From Punica granatum (lineage: Eukaryota; Streptophyta; Magnoliopsida; Myrtales; Lythraceae), in NCBI RefSeq assembly GCF_007655135.1, contig NC_045127.1, positions 24,966,199 through 25,030,198 on the forward strand: a stretch of DNA of 64,000 nt, given 5' to 3'. Of this stretch, positions 33,001-44,825 are shown piece by piece (within the stretch, counting starts at the first letter, position 1; the number at the start of each line of letters is the position of its first letter). Below the pieces are notes generated by a model. That model was not told the origin of the DNA. It searched no databases and was given only the letters and a program-made list of their open reading frames with translations. The translations under genes and the position numbers were made by a program.

Positions 33001-35721
33001 GAATGATTTGCATGCAAGTTTATGTTTTTATGTGTTTTTTTACATCATATTATGCATATTTTCATCGTTATAGCATGTTAACATGTTGCGAAAATGCTCT
33101 GTTTAGAGTTGAGGAAACCTTATTGGCTCGGGCAAGCTAAGGGAGCCTTTCGGCCTCACCCCAAGGGAGGTGGCTGAGAGCTCCTCTTGACGCTCCCGGG
33201 CCATACACGACTCCTTTTCCCCGACTTAAGTCGTTTCCCGAGTTTTTACATTTTTTGCCTCCATGAGTCGGTGTCATTTTATCGATTCCTTTAAATATCG
33301 TGCTTGTGTATGCTTGCGTGCTTGTATGTGTTCTCGAGATCATGACGGCGCCGACTTTTCAAAACATATGTATTATTGTGTTTATTGCGTGATGCATGCG
33401 AGAAACATCCAAAATCGGGGTGAGGAAACCACTCAAAACCCGAGCCGAGTCAAGGTGGCTCACAGTCTCCCCTTTGAGGAGTTGGCCGAGAGCTCCTTGA
33501 CCCTAATCGGGTCAAGAATGGCCTCCTCTTCCGCTTTCAAATTGATTCTTGGAATTGATTACAATCGCATTTTTCGTTTAATCGTTAGTTACGAGTTGGA
33601 TTGCATGCTAGACACGTTTGCTTAAGTACTTGCATGGGTTTGGGATATCGATGACTATCTCGGGCCCACGGGAATCCAAGAGTGTATTGGCCTCCATAGA
33701 CCGAGCATTCTTGACTCTCAAGGACCCATCGTGGTTTTCGCATCACAAATCGTCTCATTAACCCCTTTGCACTCAAGGCTCAAGGCCGCAATTATCAACA
33801 ATTCCACAAACGAGAAAAGGGGACGTGTCATTCGACTAATTAAATCATCCAACTTAAATAAAATTACACGAATCAATCATTAACTTGTAATCGTGTCGAC
33901 GAATTACGAACTATCGGTAATGCCCTTTTAAACTCACAATTTTAAAGCACCGTGAGGCGTGACACAAGTGGAATCGACATCTAAGAAACACTCGCGCGCC
34001 TTGACTCAAGTCCAGGCCCAATTTGAGGCTGCTCAAGTCGAGGTGTGCAAGTCTTCCTTAGACCTCTTTGTTTCACGTGATCTCAATTTCATACAAGCAC
34101 CTTACACATTTTGCAAACCAAGGGCATAACCGTCGTTTCGTGATTTGCCGACATTCTAGGCGTTAATGAGATCGAAACACCTCAATCTATGGTTAGAAAA
34201 GAGCAGCCCGTTCGGGTGCGAGTCTCATTCGCATGGCCCATTTCATCTGCTTTGGTGTTTCTGTCCTCTTACCGTAGACTAGATAGTTAGTGTTGTCATC
34301 TCTGTCACAAAACATGTAAAATTGGACTAATCATTCACTTGACTTAATATAAACATTAGATAATGGCTAGGCGGGACTCTAGATTCCAAATCTATAGTCA
34401 AAATACAAGTTTGGCATATTCAGTGAAACTGCATTGTCATTTACAGAACAAAATCTTAAAACAAACTCACACACATAGTTGACTTAGAACTGCATTATAA
34501 CACATTCTTCTGCTTGCCTAGGTTAGATAAATTATTTTCCAATTAACCCCGGTTAATAACTGATTAAATCATGTAAATTCGGTTTAACACACAACTTGTC
34601 TGTATTTATTTGTATTTATTAGTTTTTGTCTGTTTTCATCTATTTCTATCAGTTTTTCTTTGTTTTCTTCTATTACTTGCTGATTTATTGCGGTTCGAAT
34701 CCGAACTCATAGGTCATGCCTACCACGGGGTCCAACACCCCCATGTACACCGAGCGTGCGTAACCCGAGTGCGAAATGAGGTCTAGCCTCGAGTCATCGC
34801 TTTATTCCGAGTAGTGTCTAAGCAGAACACGACTTGGATTAGGTGCGTAAATCGTAGCTTGACAATCGCCCGAGAGCTCGACCACTCTCACGGCCGTCTT
34901 GAGAGTCAATCGACTATTTTACTGTCTGTTGGTCTAGTTGGACCCAACCCCCGGCTCCTCGAGCCCGCGTTGCCTTAATTTACTTATCGGTCGTTCAAAA
35001 CACACGGTGAACCAGAGCGAAATATTGACCCAATGCAAGCCGATCGGGATCCATTTATTGTATTTGTTGTATTTGTAATTTATTCAAGAGTACATATTGC
35101 GAGGATAATTATTTGTATATTTATTCATTCATTTGTAAGGATCCCCGATCGGTGAGTGAGAGGTCCGAGCGTCGAATAGATCGAGTTAGTCTATTGTTAC
35201 CTAGGGATGCGTAAACCCAAGACATCACGGTCTTGGTTCGCGCGGGTATTCGACCATCATAGTTCAATGAACCGTCATGCGAGGATAGCGAATCGATTTC
35301 CCGACGTATAGGCTTACCTTTCCCTTGGGTCCTTGGCCTAATCCGATCAATTCATCGACTTTACAGTGTTAAAACGGGCAAGTCGAGCGCAATCTTAAAT
35401 CACGTGGTGAATAAATAAAATGGCAAGCCTAGTAAGCTAAGAGTACTGAAAGGACACGCGAGATATAGGCCCGCACGTAACAGAACCCCCGAACTCGGAA
35501 CTTTTGGTTCCATACAAATCAATGCCTTAACAAATAGGTGTACCCCGTACCCTAAACTCGGGCAACTCAACGGCCTTCGACCTTCGAATCGTAAATAGTA
35601 AGTGGCGACTCCTTCTTACGTGCGTCCATCGCTCTTTCCAGGGAAGGTGGACACTCCCAAGCCGCGTTATTTAGGCGCACACATGCATGCCCCGACGAGA
35701 TGAAATTCGGATGCGCACAGT
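30005..35721 (+). mobile_element. Solo LTR (5.7 kb) of the Ogre-like gypsy family
   Basis: Begins TATCAGCACCCCATTTTGG (family start with one change) at 30005 and ends GCGCACAGT at 35721. It is flanked by the 5-bp direct repeat TTGAC (30000-30004 and 35722-35726). Its first ~800 bases match 14466-15063 in reverse and its last part matches 10150-11600 in reverse. No primer site, gag or pol lies inside or next to it. This is what recombination between the two LTRs of a complete element leaves behind. It has no gene; the open frames inside are non-coding. Confidence 0.8.
32300..32865 (+). repeat. Three tandem copies of a ~180-bp unit inside the solo LTR
   Basis: Units start GAAAATCTAGGYGTGCAA at 32300, 32491 and 32671 (spacing 191 and 180 bases) and share CACGAAACCACTRCA, ATCCTCAATCTCTT and CTGCCAGT blocks. 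They are visibly diverged from one another. I did not see them in the LTR at 10133-14465, so they help explain the longer LTR here. Confidence 0.85.
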
Positions 35722-35726
35722 TTGAC

Positions 35727-36978
35727 AACGACCTAATAAATAAGGTTAGAATGGTAAAATGACATAGTTAACTTCTTTTGCCACAAATGACATTTTATCT
35801 AATTATAAATAATTTGCTAATTAAAGTTTCATAAAGATGACGACTTAATGATAGCAGTTTAATTTTTAATTTCAATTAGCATGGATCCCTACACAATATT
35901 TTGTTCAATAATTCGTTTGTTTTATAGAAGCAAAATAAACACTAATCAAATTATCTACATATTTCGATATTGCTTTATTATGTTTTAATTTTCAATTCTA
36001 CCTTATCATAAAAAAATTATTTTTTGCTAAGATCACATGGTTTTTTCGGCCAATTAACTGAGACTAGTTCTCGTTCAAGCATCGACAAGGTTCTAACCAT
36101 GAAATGATTGTTGTGAATTTCGAACATTTGTACGGAAACTGTAGTTTGCCACTGAGTCATATATTTAACGATTGGAATTTATTAAAAAATATTAGTCGAA
36201 ATTATATTTCAAATAATAAGATATAAAAGATTGAAAAAGTTACAATTATTTTGAATTTAAAATAATTAGAATATAATTTCTTCGTAAACTTACTTTGCAT
36301 CACCATGCCTTTTTTTTTAAGTATGTATAGTTTATATTATTGTGTTTTATGGTATATCATTAATTTCAGCCATTAGATTTCATCAACTTTTAATCTCATC
36401 CGTCCATTATTTACATATTTTTCCCATAGTATTTATGGTCATTATATTTGGATTTAACAATTTGCACGCCCAATATTATACCACCGTTCTCGAATCTTCC
36501 TGCCACGTGTATCAATCGATTCCGCCACGTCCATATTCATCCTGACACTTGTACCAATCATAGTATGGCACGTCAACCATGATTAAGCCGATCTAATAAA
36601 CTAGTTTATTAACTTGCTTTAGAAAACCAAATCTCAGAAACTTAAACAAAATTGAAAATAAAATAATAAAAATAAAAAATAAGTTGCAAATCTGCAACTC
36701 AAGGGCAATGGTGGCAGCCCCGATGCCGGCCAACACTCCCTTAGACGTGGTTGCTCAAGACCTTGCTTGGGAGGTGGTATCCGGCATGGGGGCCACTAAA
36801 GCTCGGATCTCTCCCTCTCCCTCTCCCTCTCTCTTTCTGAGTGGTGGAAAATCCAAATTATAGACTATAATATTAATACTATCAAAATCATCACCAAAAT
36901 TTGGTTCTCCATAAATTTGATAATAGAATTTGTAACTCTATAGAAAAGTATTTTTTAAGAAATTAATTCTTAATATCA
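35727..36978. other. AT-rich intergenic DNA, no gene seen
   Basis: No supportable gene. The stretch 36340-36610 is one arm of a divergent inverted repeat whose partner is 42050-42330 (shared core CATCAACTTTTAATCTCA). A short (CTCTCC)n run lies at about 36808-36836. Confidence 0.55.
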
Positions 36979-37324
36979 TATAAAAAAGAGAAAATTACAT
37001 CGTACAACACGATATTTTGATAATTTTCACAGCATAACATATATCACAACCATTTCACCACAAAGCACGATATTTTAAAATTTTTTTACCACACATGACA
37101 ACGTTTGTTTTTCGTCAATGGGTAGATGGAAAGCTGATGTGGCTTAATTTTTGGGGCATCTTCTACACATATGGTCAACTGTGGGACCCATTCCCATCTC
37201 CCCGCTCTAAATTGGTTTCCCGCTTCTTCCCTGCTCTGTCGTTCTCCCATTTCCCTCCTTTCCCCATTTTTCCTCTTTTTCCCAAATCCATTTATACAAA
37301 CCCTAGATTCCATAACGGCAAAAA

Positions 37325-37990
37325 TTGATAATATTCGATTTGGAGAAGCTTCACCTTCATGATGATGAGCAGCAGAAAGCAACAACACCAGTAGAGTGCG
37401 AGAGCTTCACCTTCATGAGCTGCTCCGACATCACCTCCTCTGTCCGCTTCTTCCCTGACTGCGAAGGCGGAGCTAGCGACTTGGAGTCCTACATCAAGAC
37501 CGATGTGGACTAAAGTGGGGCCAAACTCAACTGCCATAACAACGAGGATAGTAGCAGAGGTGGAAAATCAGAGGAGGAGGTAGAGGAGGAGTCACAGCTC
37601 CATATTTTATCTCCTTTCTATTGTTTCGTTCCTGAAATTCTGCTCGTCTTCGCTTCATATCCGAGAAATGGAATCCTGTGCTGTTAATAATTAGGAAATT
37701 TTGTCGGGGTTGAGCTCGAGCTGCTCTGATTTGAGAATAGACAGTAGGGGTCTTCAGGAGGAGGAGAGCGGAGCTTCTGGTTCTATTGATCGGGGAAGGG
37801 GTAATGGTAGAGGTAGAGCAAAGTTCATGAGCGTGTATAAGTTGCTGAATGTGGTGGTGTCGAGCTTGAAGGTATTGCCGGAGAAGTGTCACGAACAGGC
37901 CTGTCGTTCCCTCCATGAGAACACTGATGCCGCCATCAACAGTAACCATCAAAGATCGATTTATACAGGCGTGCATCGAAGACAAAAAAG
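37325..37990 (+). other. Gene-like insert in the MULE (possible captured host-gene fragments)
   Basis: Two open frames with non-random composition. 37325-37513 reads through VECESFTFMSCSDITSSVRF and DCEGGASDLESYIK; 37701-37990 reads through IDRGRGNGRGRAKFMSVYKL and VLPEKCHEQACRSLHENTD. I do not recognise either. GC content rises sharply against the AT-rich TIR, and the second frame stops being coding-like exactly where the nested element begins (about 37992). The likeliest explanation is exon fragments taken from a host gene; this is inference. Confidence 0.45.
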
Positions 37991-37996
37991 ACTAGG

Positions 37997-39657
37997 GCTA
38001 CGTTTGGTTCGCAGGATTAGAATAAACAGGAAATAGAATAGACAGAGATTAGAATAGACAGGAAATAAAATAGAAATTCTGATGAAATTTTTTATTTGAT
38101 TGGAGGGAATAGCAAAACTGAGAATTATAATTCTGATATTTAGTTGAGTTGAATAAGGAATAGAAAGATTAGGAATATGATAAAAAGATAGAAATGCCCT
38201 TCATATAAATATAATGGGTTTATAAGATAAATAGATAACTTTAATGACAATTTTTATAATTAATAAAAAATAAACATTTTAAAAAATGTAAAAGTAAATA
38301 ATTTCTAAAAATTAAAAATTTTAATTAAATTACTAAAAATTGTGTTTATTAATAAAATTAATTATTTTAATAATGTAATAAGCATAATTATCTATTTTTT
38401 ATAATTAATAAAAATATAAACATTTTAAATAATTGAAAATTAAATAATATTTACAACTTAATATTTTTAATTAATAAAAAAATTTCAATTATTTGAATAA
38501 TTTGTGAAAATTAATTATTTTAATTAACTTACTAAAAATAGTTTTTCTTCTTCCTCCGAGACAACACAGAGACGCGGGGGAGGTCTTCGACTTCCAAGCC
38601 CCATAACTTCGCTTGGATTGAGCTGTAGGATGATGAAGTCCATCACAAACTCAAGCAACTGGATCACGCTTCAACTGCTCTAGCTCACCAGTATATCTTT
38701 CGCGCCCGCGCCCCCCCCCAAATTGATGCATCAACTACTTATTGGCAGGGGAATCATGTAATTGATGCCCCCAGCCACCGCCCCCGCTCGGTGCCCCTAA
38801 GATTGCCGCCCTCCAACTCGTTACCTCGGCAGAGCGCGGGAGATCAGCTGCTTCAAGCGGGGAAGTGGGTGACCAGCGACCGAGCACTCGCAGAATGGAG
38901 TCGCCGAGAGGAATGGCGTTGTCAAGGTGTAGAGGCACGGAGCTTCGATGGAGGAGTCGCTGTCGGAGTGGAGTTCTTCGACAGAGAAGTCGCTGGAGTT
39001 TTTGCTAAGGAGTCGTATGGGTCGAATTTGCAGGGATAGAACGATGGCACGTTTTGAAAATAATGAACAATGCTGAGGGCATTTTTGTCTTTTCAGCATC
39101 AATTTCGGATCCTCCTTAGCTAATCCGGATATTCACGTGAGGCTTCCTCAGTCCGGGCAAAAGTCAGATTATTGGCCCATTCGGAATAGGATGTCCGCAT
39201 GACCTGCGAACCAAATTTTGCATTTTGTATTCCGTGCGGAATACGTAATCCGTTCTTGATCAAATCTGGCGAACCAAAAATGCCCTAGGAATAAAGCTCG
39301 AGTCATGCAGTTCCTTTTCAAGTTCAAAAATATGCAATTCCGAACATTTTTGGCATCACTGCTGGTAAAATCGGCTAGCTCTTGCTAAGGGAAAGACACT
39401 GGGCGAGTTGTCGAAAGAGAGGAGACTTTGAGGAGACCCTCTGCTTCCATCACAGATGGCTAAGAGTTCAGCAGCATCCATACCTTCAAGCCGATACTTG
39501 TCTTATGTTTGGAGACAGAGAGAGAGAGAGAGAGAGAAGTTTCATTGGACTTTTGTGGAAGGGGAGAGAGACAGAGCAGAACTTGAGGAGTTGGATCAAG
39601 CTCAGAGGTGTGTGGGGAGGTGCACAGGATATAGAAACCTTTCTTCCTCCTCCTTCC

Positions 39658-39697
<40 letters not shown>

Positions 39698-40702
39698 TCA
39701 TTGGACTTTTGTGGAAGGGGAGAGAGACAGAGCAGAACTTGAGGAGTTGGATCAAGCTCAGAGGTGTGTGGGGAGGTGCACAGGATATAGAAACCTTTCT
39801 TCCTCCTCCTTCCTACTCGGGGTCCGCTGCAGCCTTCAAAGCATTTACTGAAGCAATGTTTGGTCTGATATAAATTATTTTGTTTAAGACCGCTAAATCT
39901 GCAGAATTTGTAACTTAGGTTGGAACACATGCTTCAGACTCTTTTGAGACTTCGATTTGTTCTAGAGGTTTTCTTCAGGAAGAAAAGTGCAAAAAGCGCT
40001 TGTTAGAGAACTACTAACAATTCAAAAGTATCTCCCAGAGAAAATTTGAATTCAATTTCTTCTTACACTAGCTCCTGTTGTTTATATGGACTATACAACG
40101 AAAAAACGGAATTGGCATAGACTTGCACTTTTATGAAATGCAATTCAAATTGACAGATTCATTATTGCACAGGAAATGAAGTGTTCTTTCAAGCTCCATG
40201 CTGTTACATTCCCTTTTATTAAATGGTTATTTTTTGTTACTTATTTAATTAGTAATTAAATTATAATGTACGATGATTTTTAATTGTAAGAGAACACGTT
40301 TTTATTAAGGAAATTTTTTTTATTAATTCTTAGATAATTATGCTTATTAAATTATTAAAATAATTACTTTTCATTAATAATCACAATTTTTCAGTAATTT
40401 AATTAAAATAATTAATTTTATTAATTTAATTACTTTTAAATTATTTAAAATGTTTATTTTTTATTAATTATAAAAATTGCCATTAAAGTTATCTATTTAT
40501 CTTATAAAACCCATTAGATTTACCATGAAGGACATTTCTGTCTTTTTAGCCTATTTCTGTTCTATTCTATTCCTTATTCTGCCTAACCAAATATCAGAAT
40601 TATAATTCCTAATTTTGTTATTCACTCCAACCAAATAAAAAAATTTCATCTTTGTTTTTATTTTATTCCTTGTTTATTCTAATCCTGCAAACCAAACTTA
40701 GC
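37997..40702. mobile_element. Nested element with ~400-bp inverted ends of uncertain class
   Basis: Arms 37997-38430 and 40290-40702 match in reverse (GCTAMGTTTGGTTYGCAGGATTAG, then ATAAATAGATAACTTTAATG and AATTAATAAAAAATAAACATTTT). I found no clear target duplication. A second candidate right end, GCGAACCAAAAATGCCCTAG (39269-39288), mirrors the left tip CTAGGGC...TTTGGTTCGC (37992-38012), so two elements may be merged here. The interior (38540-39060) is GC-richer, with open frames I do not recognise. Confidence 0.6.
39536..39814 (+). repeat. Perfect tandem duplication bounded by (GA)n
   Basis: 39536-39658 and 39692-39814 read identical by eye over 123 bases, spaced 156 bases apart, each preceded by a GAGAGA run. 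The open frame across them repeats FHWTFVEGERDRAELEELDQ. Lack of divergence implies a recent duplication, probably by slippage or unequal exchange at the GA runs. Confidence 0.88.
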
Positions 40703-40718
40703 TTTTGTGTTTCTTTTA

Positions 40719-41040
40719 GGGTAAATTACAAAAAAAAACCCAAGTTTTGTAAAATGTCTCAATTTTGTCATAAATTTTGTTTTGTAACAAAAAAACCATA
40801 AGTTTTCTAAAATGTCTAAAAAATGACCTCCGTTATAATTTCCGTCAATTTTTACTGCTGATGGTGGGTCCCTTTAACAGTCCACGTAGGTCACACGTAG
40901 GCAAAAATTGAAGGAAGTTATAACGGAGGTCATTTTTGAGACATTTTAGAAAACTTATGGTTTTTTTTGTTACAAAACAAAATTTAGGACAAAACTGAGA
41001 CATTCTACAAAACCTGGGTTTTTTTTTTTGTAATTTGCCC
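40719..41040. mobile_element. MULE-type hairpin MITE, 322 bp
   Basis: Almost the whole element is an inverted repeat around about 40880: GGGTAAATTACAAAAAAAAA at left and the matching TTTTTGTAATTTGCCC at right, with CCTCCGTTATAA / TTATAACGGAGG nearer the centre. It is flanked by a perfect 9-bp duplication TTTCTTTTA (40710-40718 and 41041-41049). It would fold into a long hairpin if transcribed. Confidence 0.92.
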
Positions 41041-41315
41041 TTTCTTTTAATGCAGGGGAAGAATGGAATGGGGGAGGGGATAATCCTAGTCGTTTATGCG
41101 GGGGAGATAGGAATGGGTCCCACAGTTGACCACGTGTGCAGAAGAAGCCTTCGATATCGAGGCACATTAGCTTTCTGTCTATCCCTTAACCGAAAGTTAT
41201 CGTTGTGAAAATTTTCCAAAATATCATACTATGTCGTGAAATTATTACGATATATGCTATACGGTGAAAAATGTCAAAATATCGTAGTGTATAGTGTAAT
41301 TTTTCCTATAAAAAA

Positions 41316-42939
41316 AATAAGTATGTGCCAGAATTGTATTGCCCCCAATATTCTTCATCAAGAATGTTGATGAACTCCCAATTGGTTGTCTCACCAAGTG
41401 AGCATAGCTGCTTGGCTCTTATTCCAAGAATAATTTTGAGAAGGTTTATTCGTTGGGTGTACTTTGCTGGTCCATATATTGAGCAATTTTTTTTTAACTC
41501 TTTGACAATAATATAAGTAATTAATTGATAAAAAAAAAGAAGTAATGGACATATAGGAAGACATAATTATCAGGTTAACATTACATCAAAGAAAAGAGTC
41601 TAACGGGCCCATAAATGTAAGGATCCTATATAGTTCTCTCACATGATGTCAAACTTAACATTTATAACTTTGAAATAATTTATGAAATGGGAAATTACCT
41701 AAAAAACAAGTGATTTTCCAAAATATTCCTTTTTTGTTTCATACTAAAAATTGTTGCAGAAGAATTATGATTTAGTTTTGGTCTCAAAAAGTCATGTCTT
41801 TATTTTTCGTCAGTTTCTACAATTAATTGGCCCGGCCAATTCTACAATATAACGCGAAATTATATTTCATAATAGAATGTTAGTTTTTTCTAATCTTTTT
41901 AATATTAAAGATAACATTTTGGCTCATAGATATTTTAATGGCCTAACAAATCCATCGAGTCACATGTAAAGTACAATAAAATTAGAGGGTCACTTATGTA
42001 TCAATAGCTTGTCGTTAACGTGTCTATAAATTAAAATCCGCTTACATGTCGCTAACGTGTCCAGCTTATATTAGATCGATGTTCTTTAAAAATCGATTTT
42101 TATGATCCAATGCAATAGCGTGGTGATGATGGGTGACGTGGCCGAATGTGAGCGGTACATGTGGAGAGAAAATTTGGGAACAATGGCATAGTATTGTAGG
42201 CGAAAAATGTGAAATGAAAATATGAATGATTAGAAATATTATGGGTAAAATATGTAAATAACAAACGAGTGAGATTAAAAGTTGATGAGATCTAAAGCTG
42301 GAATTAATATTCAATTAACACAAGTTGGGTTCCACTCTAGAATCTACCTAATTGGCTCGCAAAAATTTTTAGTTGGGCCTAATCCTTTTTGTCTTTAGAA
42401 ATATTTTGCCCCAGTCTTTTCAATCTTTATAACTTTGGTCCAATCTTTTTGCCTTTGGAAATTTAACTCTCCCACTCATACACCCTGTTTCTCTGTCCTC
42501 ACCCCACATCGACCTCGGGCTACTAATGACGATGACGGTCTTGGCTCTGCCACCTCCTTCCTCCGCCTAGACTACCAGCCTCCCTTTATTTCACCACCTC
42601 TTCCTTCAGTTTGGGGCCTTTCTCTTCACTTCCCTTTGAATAAGCAAGGACAATTTTTGACGACATGTACGACGTGAGATGCAATTATCAAGAACGGGCA
42701 AGCAACTAAAGTAGCTAGCTTAATTGCGTGAGATTAGCCCGAAGAGAAATTTAGCTAAACTTATTCAAAATGCGATAATCGGGTCAATATAACATTACTC
42801 AGAAAAACAAAATAGATTGAATAATCAAATAGTAAAATGTAAATAAGAAACCAGGAAATCCACTTCAAATAAATCAAGGGAGTTATTTAGGAAATGATAT
42901 TTTATGGTTTTAGTGTTTAGCTTTTAGAGTTTAGCGTTT
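41316..42939. other. Intergenic DNA, no gene seen
   Basis: Mostly AT-rich. 42050-42330 is the partner arm of the divergent inverted repeat at 36340-36610. A GC-richer stretch (42460-42640) has an open frame with no recognised motif. Confidence 0.55.
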
Positions 42940-42948
42940 TAAGATTTT

Positions 42949-44232
42949 AGTAAATAGGTACTTTGGTCCCGACTTTCGACGATTATATCAATTTAGTTCC
43001 TGACTTATTTTTTGCATCAATTTGGTCATGGGGTTTGTCAATTTGCATCAATTTGATCTTGTTACATCATTTAGGTACCTCACTTAACAAAATTGCATCA
43101 ATTTGGTCCTTATTACATTGGTTGAGTCCCTCATTTAATCAAATTGCATCAATTTAGTCATCTGGTTACGTCAATTTGGTTCTTTGTCACATCATTTAAG
43201 TCCTCCATGGCATTTTGTTAATGGTAGGTGTTGACGCCGTTAAATGAGGGGTCATTATTCCATCATTTTGGTCCAACGTTATATCAAATGTCTTTCTTCA
43301 TTTTCTTTTTCTTTTTCTCCTTTTTCCACACAAAATTAAAAAAAAAAAAGAAGATAAGATAAGAAGAAGGAGCTCCCCCGCCGGCGACATCCCCCCAAGC
43401 GAGGTCGTTAGAGGGTTCAGTACCCTCCGGTGACCTCACCTGGAGGGAGTTCGCCAGAGGGTTATTGCAGGCCGGGGATTCCCCACCAGAACTCCTTTGA
43501 AGGAATAAAAGAAAAGAAAAGAAAAGAAAAGAAAAGAAAACGACGTCGTTTTGAGTCCATTACTCAAAACGACGTCGTAATGATTTAAAAAACAATGTCA
43601 TTTTCTTCTTCTTCTTCTTCTTTTGGGGGGAGCCCCAATTGGAGCTCCCCCTCTTTTCACTCTCTTTCGAGGGGAAGCTCCCCCCGCTAGCGTTCTCCCC
43701 CCTAAGTAGAGTCTTCGAAGGGTTCTGGTAGGGGAGCCTTACACGAGCTCCCCCTCGGACTTCGCCTGGGGGGAGTCATTGGTAGGCTCTTTTTTTTTTT
43801 TCCTTCTTCTTTTGGGTGAAAAAAGGAAAATGAAGAATATACTTATTTGATGGACCTATATGATGTAACACATATTTGAATGCGGAATAACGTTTCATTA
43901 GATGGTGAACTGACACATCAAATTGGTCCATCAAAACTTAATGACAGTTAGACACTTTTAAGTCAACAATGCCAATCTGAACTGGAGGGACCTACTTGAT
44001 GTTACTGTGACCTATTTGATGGACAATCTTATCTTTAGGTCTGGATTGATTCAAAAAGGGAAAGTGGGGGACCTAACTGATGTTCCAAGAACCTAATTGA
44101 TGCAATTTCAAAAAAATGAGGGACCAAATTGATATAAAAAATAAGTAATGGACCAAATTGATGTAAAAAATAAATAAGGGACCAAATTGACGTAACTGTC
44201 GAAAGTCATGGACCAAATTGCATGTTTTACTC
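42949..44232. mobile_element. Fold-back MULE-like element, 1284 bp
   Basis: Long inverted arms (about 42949-43300 and 43850-44232) are built from repeated ATCAATTTGGTCC-like units, which read as GGACCAAATTGAT on the right. Flanks TAAGATTTT (42940-42948) and TTAGATTTT (44233-44241) agree at 8 of 9 bases, consistent with an aged 9-bp target duplication. The centre has CCCCCGGCGG-type GC-rich blocks, (GAAAA)n at 43506-43540 and a perfect hairpin. No transposase. Confidence 0.72.
43540..43578. repeat. Perfect 17-bp inverted repeat with 5-base loop
   Basis: ACGACGTCGTTTTGAGT at 43540-43556 is followed, after CCATT, by its exact reverse complement at 43562-43578. It lies near the centre of the fold-back element. 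Confidence 0.9.
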
Positions 44233-44241
44233 TTAGATTTT

Positions 44242-44825
44242 TAAGATTAATTTAGGGTTATAGGGTTTCAAAGCATAGAGTTTTAAAGTTTTTAAAGTTG
44301 CAGGTATACACTTTCAGAGTTTAGGAATTTTAAAGCTTGTATTTTATGGTTATTTCCTAAAACGATATTTAAGAAAATTATAATTGAGGTTCCTTTGTGT
44401 TATATTATTATGTCTTGTAAACAATTTCTCATCTGATGTGATTGACACATGGACCAATTGTAATGTTTGATCTTATCATAAACTCATGAGCCTCATTTGT
44501 ATAACCAAAAAAAAAATCATTTGATCTTACCACGTCGAATGACAATAATAAATAAGATTTCTTATCACGAAAAATAATAGATAACTTGTTATGAGTCTTG
44601 TCAAAATAAGCTCATCCTAATAAGTATATTGTGACAAAATAACGTTTGGTCACAATATACTTATTAGGATGAGCTTATAAAATTTCTTGTAGTTTATTAT
44701 CATGCATTAATCTCTCTACATGAGAGCCTTCCTTCTTCTTCTTCTTCTTCTTCTTCTTCTTCTTCTTCTATTTTTTTAAAATAAAAAAGCATTCATTTAA
44801 TCCAAAACATAAAAAAAAAAATTAC
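44242..44825. other. Intergenic DNA with (TTC)n, no gene seen
   Basis: AT-rich. A (TTC)n run spans about 44732-44768. An inverted pair ACAATATACTTATTAGGATG / CATCCTAATAAGTATATTGT lies at about 44610-44673. Confidence 0.6.

Larger units (their letters stand above)
36988..41306. mobile_element. MULE carrying gene-like sequence and nested elements (Pack-MULE candidate)
   Basis: Inverted ends of about 220 bases (36988-37210 and about 41085-41306) share ACGATATTTTGA, TATATC and GGGACCCATTCC / GGAATGGGTCCC blocks. They are flanked by a perfect 9-bp target duplication TATAAAAAA (36979-36987 and 41307-41315). There is no transposase. Its interior holds gene-like open frames (37325-37990), a nested inverted-repeat element (37997-40702) and a small MULE-type MITE (40719-41040). 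Confidence 0.85.

Noticed and set aside
30005..35721. Open frames inside the solo LTR (e.g. 31953-32222, 32140-32484, 33263-33625)
   Set aside because: The frames in 32300-32865 result from the tandem repeat; the others have no motif and are not kept in the related LTR.
42900..42948. Telomere-like TTTAGRGTTTAG run beside the fold-back element (also 44250-44330)
   Set aside because: Degenerate and short; does not form TTTAGGG arrays.
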